In this document: positions 61,408-64,000 of the stretch, in pieces | How positions within the stretch are numbered: the first letter of the stretch is position 1 | Layout of the letters: every line of letters starts with the position of its first letter | Assembly (NCBI GenBank): GCA_037074615.1 | Contig: CM073558.1 | Coordinates: 2,967,501-3,031,500 of the forward strand | Length of the DNA stretch: 64,000 nucleotides | Source of the DNA: Leucaena leucocephala | Taxonomy: Eukaryota > Streptophyta > Magnoliopsida > Fabales > Fabaceae | Reading direction: 5' to 3' | Translations under genes and position numbers: made by a program | The notes under the pieces: model-generated | What the model saw: the letters and a program-made list of their open reading frames with translations, nothing else | Database searches by the model: none | Told to the model about the DNA's origin: nothing

Positions 61408-61831
61408 CTAGATGTTGTTTTCACAGGAAATAACTAGGAATTGGAATAATTAAAGATTGTAAATTTTATAAATTTTAATGAATGATCAAAGTCTTTGGTT
61501 GCATTAAAATTAACCCCCTTTTAATTTTATAACAATTTTTTAATTTTTTATATACTTAACTTTGATACACTTTTTATAACTTTTCAATACTCAAGTTTTT
61601 CATATTTTTTTAATACTCATCTTCAATTTTTGTTACTTTTTTCAATTATTTTTATTACTGAACTTTAATTTTTTTTGTGCCAAATTAGATTTTAAAAATT
61701 AATAAATAATATATATATATATATATATGAGTAACTTGTGTACTCCGTACAAGCATGGGTCATTGATATAATTACACATAAATAATGATCATACTATATG
61801 CATAAATGTATAAGTACTATATAATAAATAG

Positions 61832-61956
61832 GGAAAATCTACTTTACCACATAACTATACTTAACAAAAAGAAATATTTACTGCTATTTTTATGACATAT
61901 AACAGATAAGGTTTAACATTGGATATTTAAATTAATAAATTAATGCTCTATTTTTT
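61832..61956. repeat. Direct repeat, second copy
   Basis: Partner of 61276-61407, same orientation. Confidence 0.8.
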
Positions 61957-62199
61957 AAAACTTTAAGAACCATTCTAACTGGGACATTATATACTCATAT
62001 TTTAATTGACGGATAAAAATAAATTAATTGTTACTATTTTTTTAATTTTGTTTAGAGTTAAAGTCTCGGATCTAATTACGATTTTTTATTTTTCAATTTT
62101 AGAAATTCAATCAAGATATTTGTAAGAAAACCAAAAAAGGCTCTAACAACAATGGGGAAAAGTGAAACAGAGATATAATCATTGAAATAAACCTAACAA

Positions 62200-63193
62200 T
62201 CAGTCCTCAATAGCGTTAAAGAGAGATATTCTTCCCATCCGCGTGATTTTCAGCTTTTCCCCCTTCTCTTCTTCGGGCATCCTTTTTGTTGGAGGATGAA
62301 GAAGATTAAAAAGAGCCAACAAAATTGATATTAAGACACTGCAACACCCACTTTGTGCGCCGCCAATTTCTTGCAGGCAGACTCCAAAAATCAGCCATGG
62401 ATACTGTAAGAGACTCTGCTGCTTCTACTATCAATTTCTGATGATTTTCGTCGCAGTACGAGGGGTGTCAACGCTTGTACCCTTAATCGTCTTCTGAGGT
62501 ATATTCCAGCTCGGATCCTCCCCGGTTGTGAAATCCATTTCTTGAATTCCCCAAGAAATCCTTTCTTGTCCCCGATTTTGTTACGACTGTGTTCTACCTG
62601 CTTATTGATCCCCGCAATGTAAAAGTTGTCCACTTGATTGTTATGGACCATCTGAAATTGGGTTGCTGTTTAGCTTTATTTTGTACCGAATCTGGTTTTT
62701 ACGCGAATTCGCCAGTGGTCTGTCAAAGTTTAGCTCGTTTCAATTGTCTGAGGATTTGATTGGGTAAAAATGGTTAAGTATAATATATGGTTATGGGGAA
62801 TTGGATTTTTCTGTTGAAGAAGAATGGGACAACATGTTCAGGGAAGCGGTCGATGAGTTCTGTAATTGTTTGGGCTATTTCAAATGGCTAGACACAGCTT
62901 ATCTCTGTTTCTGTTTCCTCTCATTGATTTTTTTCTTTTTTATAGAGTATTGCTTATCTCTCATTTCAAAGGGCTGGACACAGTTTATCTCTCATTGATT
63001 TGTCTGTTTCCTCTCGTTGATTATTAAAAAGGAAAACTTTTAGTTGTTTCTTTGATGTATAGCAATATTTTACCTTCATGTGCTGATTTCTTTCTTCAGT
63101 TAACTCTAGTTATGATGGCTTTTTCAGATTCTATGCAGAATATTGCTCCTGTTGAATTAATAGGCTCATCAATGGTTTAATCAATCAATTGAT
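62200..63193 (+). other. Promoter/5' UTR of F-box gene
   Basis: Transcribed leader inferred from donor-like CTGAGgta near 62499 and an acceptor ttttttcag near 63120-63128, consistent with a 5' UTR intron. No long coding frame. Confidence 0.45.
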
Positions 63194-64000
63194 ATGATTA
63201 AAAGAACTGGCATGGCCAATTCAATAGACTTCTCTGAAGCCAGAATTAAGAGAGTTTATTTTCGAGGGTCTAGTCGAATGTCAAAGAAGTTAAGAAGAAC
63301 AACCTTGGTTTCTCATAAGGTAGATAATGATGCAGCAGAAAGCCAAGGCAAATTGGGTGATTTACCAGACAACCTTATCCATCACATATTGTCATTTATG
63401 GAGACCAAGGATGCAATTCGAACTAGTGTTTTATCAAGAAGGTGGAGGTATATGTGGGCTTCAGTTCCCTGCCTAAACTTCAACAGCAAATCATTTTATC
63501 GGCTGGCTGATTTTAAAAGATTTGTGAAACGGATCCTGTCCCAACGTGATACTTCTCATATCAAAGCTCTTACTTACTGTCGCTTTGGGGTGGATTATGC
63601 AACTGATCAATCCCTATTGAATAAGGTTATTGAATTTGCAACTTCACATGGTGTTGAAGAAATCCGGATCAACCTTTGTGGGAAAAGCTCTGGCAGCCCA
63701 CCCTTTGAAATCCCTTACTCCCTATTTGCGTGCCGATCCTTGAAAAGGATTGAGTTAAAAGACTGCTATCCTACGAATGTCCCAACATCTCTTGGCTGCA
63801 AATCATTGGAAATGTTGCATCTTGAACATTTTCCATTGTATCCTGATCAAGCTAATTCTTCAAATCCATTTTCTAGTATGCAGAAGCTTTTTGGTTTTAC
63901 AAAGTTAACAACTTTGCATCTCAACAGCTTTACTTTAAGTTGTACAGGAATTGCCCCTCTGAATCCGTTCGCTGATTGTGTAAATTTGAAGAATTTGCAC
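63194..64000 (+). CDS. F-box/LRR protein, 3' end off window
   Basis: An open frame of 269 codons from the ATG at 63194 (MIKRTGMANSIDFSEARIKR) to the window edge with no stop. An alternative ATG lies at 63212. The F-box spans about residues 55-100: GDLPDNLIHHILSFM, TKDAIRTSVLSRRWRYMW, VPCLNF. This is the typical plant F-box/FBD/LRR architecture. LRR-like segments follow (SLKRIELKDCYP, SLEMLHLEHFPL, KLTTLHLNSF). Such proteins are substrate receptors of SCF ubiquitin ligases and bind SKP1/ASK through the F-box. A C-terminal FBD domain would be expected but lies outside. Substrate unknown. Confidence 0.92.
   Translation, partial: MIKRTGMANSIDFSEARIKRVYFRGSSRMSKKLRRTTLVSHKVDNDAAESQGKLGDLPDNLIHHILSFMETKDAIRTSVLSRRWRYMWASVPCLNFNSKSFYRLADFKRFVKRILSQRDTSHIKALTYCRFGVDYATDQSLLNKVIEFATSHGVEEIRINLCGKSSGSPPFEIPYSLFACRSLKRIELKDCYPTNVPTSLGCKSLEMLHLEHFPLYPDQANSSNPFSSMQKLFGFTKLTTLHLNSFTLSCTGIAPLNPFADCVNLKNLH

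Larger units (their letters stand above)
60344..62199. other. AT-rich intergenic with direct repeat
   Basis: No gene seen. Contains an (AT)n tract at about 61708-61728 and the imperfect direct repeat listed separately. Confidence 0.5.

Overview
This window is nuclear DNA of a flowering plant. Genes have GT-AG introns, intergenic DNA is AT-rich, and there are a pentatricopeptide (PPR) gene, an F-box gene, plant LTR retrotransposons and TIR-NBS-LRR (TNL) resistance genes. TNLs are characteristic of eudicots and essentially absent from grasses, so a eudicot is inferred. The species cannot be named from sequence alone.

Layout. 1-3.75 kb (minus): SurE-type nucleotidase gene, 3' end off the left edge. 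4.4-4.9 kb: a 517-bp hAT-type MITE with a perfect 8-bp target duplication. 6.7-10.2 kb (minus): a PP7-like protein phosphatase homologue that has lost two metal ligands. 11.2-14.8 kb (minus): a decayed TNL. 16.2-19.9 kb (minus): an intact four-exon TNL encoding 1157 residues. 20.35-34.46 kb: a PIF/Harbinger DNA transposon whose transposase gene is split by a 9.5-kb, very young, non-coding LTR retroelement (23183-32721). 34.89-41.30 kb: a decayed Ty1/copia element on the minus strand. 41.3-44.9 kb: AT-rich DNA with a truncated copia 5' end and a MITE. 44.9-47.7 kb (minus): two-exon PPR gene. 48.5-51.1 kb: repeat-like, no gene seen. 51.1-52.6 kb (minus): FHA-domain protein. 52.8-53.95 kb: two adjacent MITEs, one an internally deleted copy of the Harbinger element at 20 kb. 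55.1-58.5 kb (minus): cell-wall invertase gene broken by a 7-bp deletion. 58.6-62.2 kb: AT-rich with a retrotransposon remnant. 63.2-64 kb (plus): 5' part of an F-box/LRR gene running off the right edge.

The host genes are unrelated single-copy-style plant genes and do not form a pathway. The only related neighbours are the two TNLs, which are tandem paralogues, one alive and one dead. The most unusual object is the young large-LTR element. Its LTRs (3351 and 3355 bp) are longer than its apparently non-coding 2833-bp interior, and each LTR ends with an array of phased hairpins whose stems show compensatory base changes. Exon boundaries below were placed by hand from reading frame and GT-AG sites. 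All homology calls come from recognised motifs, not database searches.
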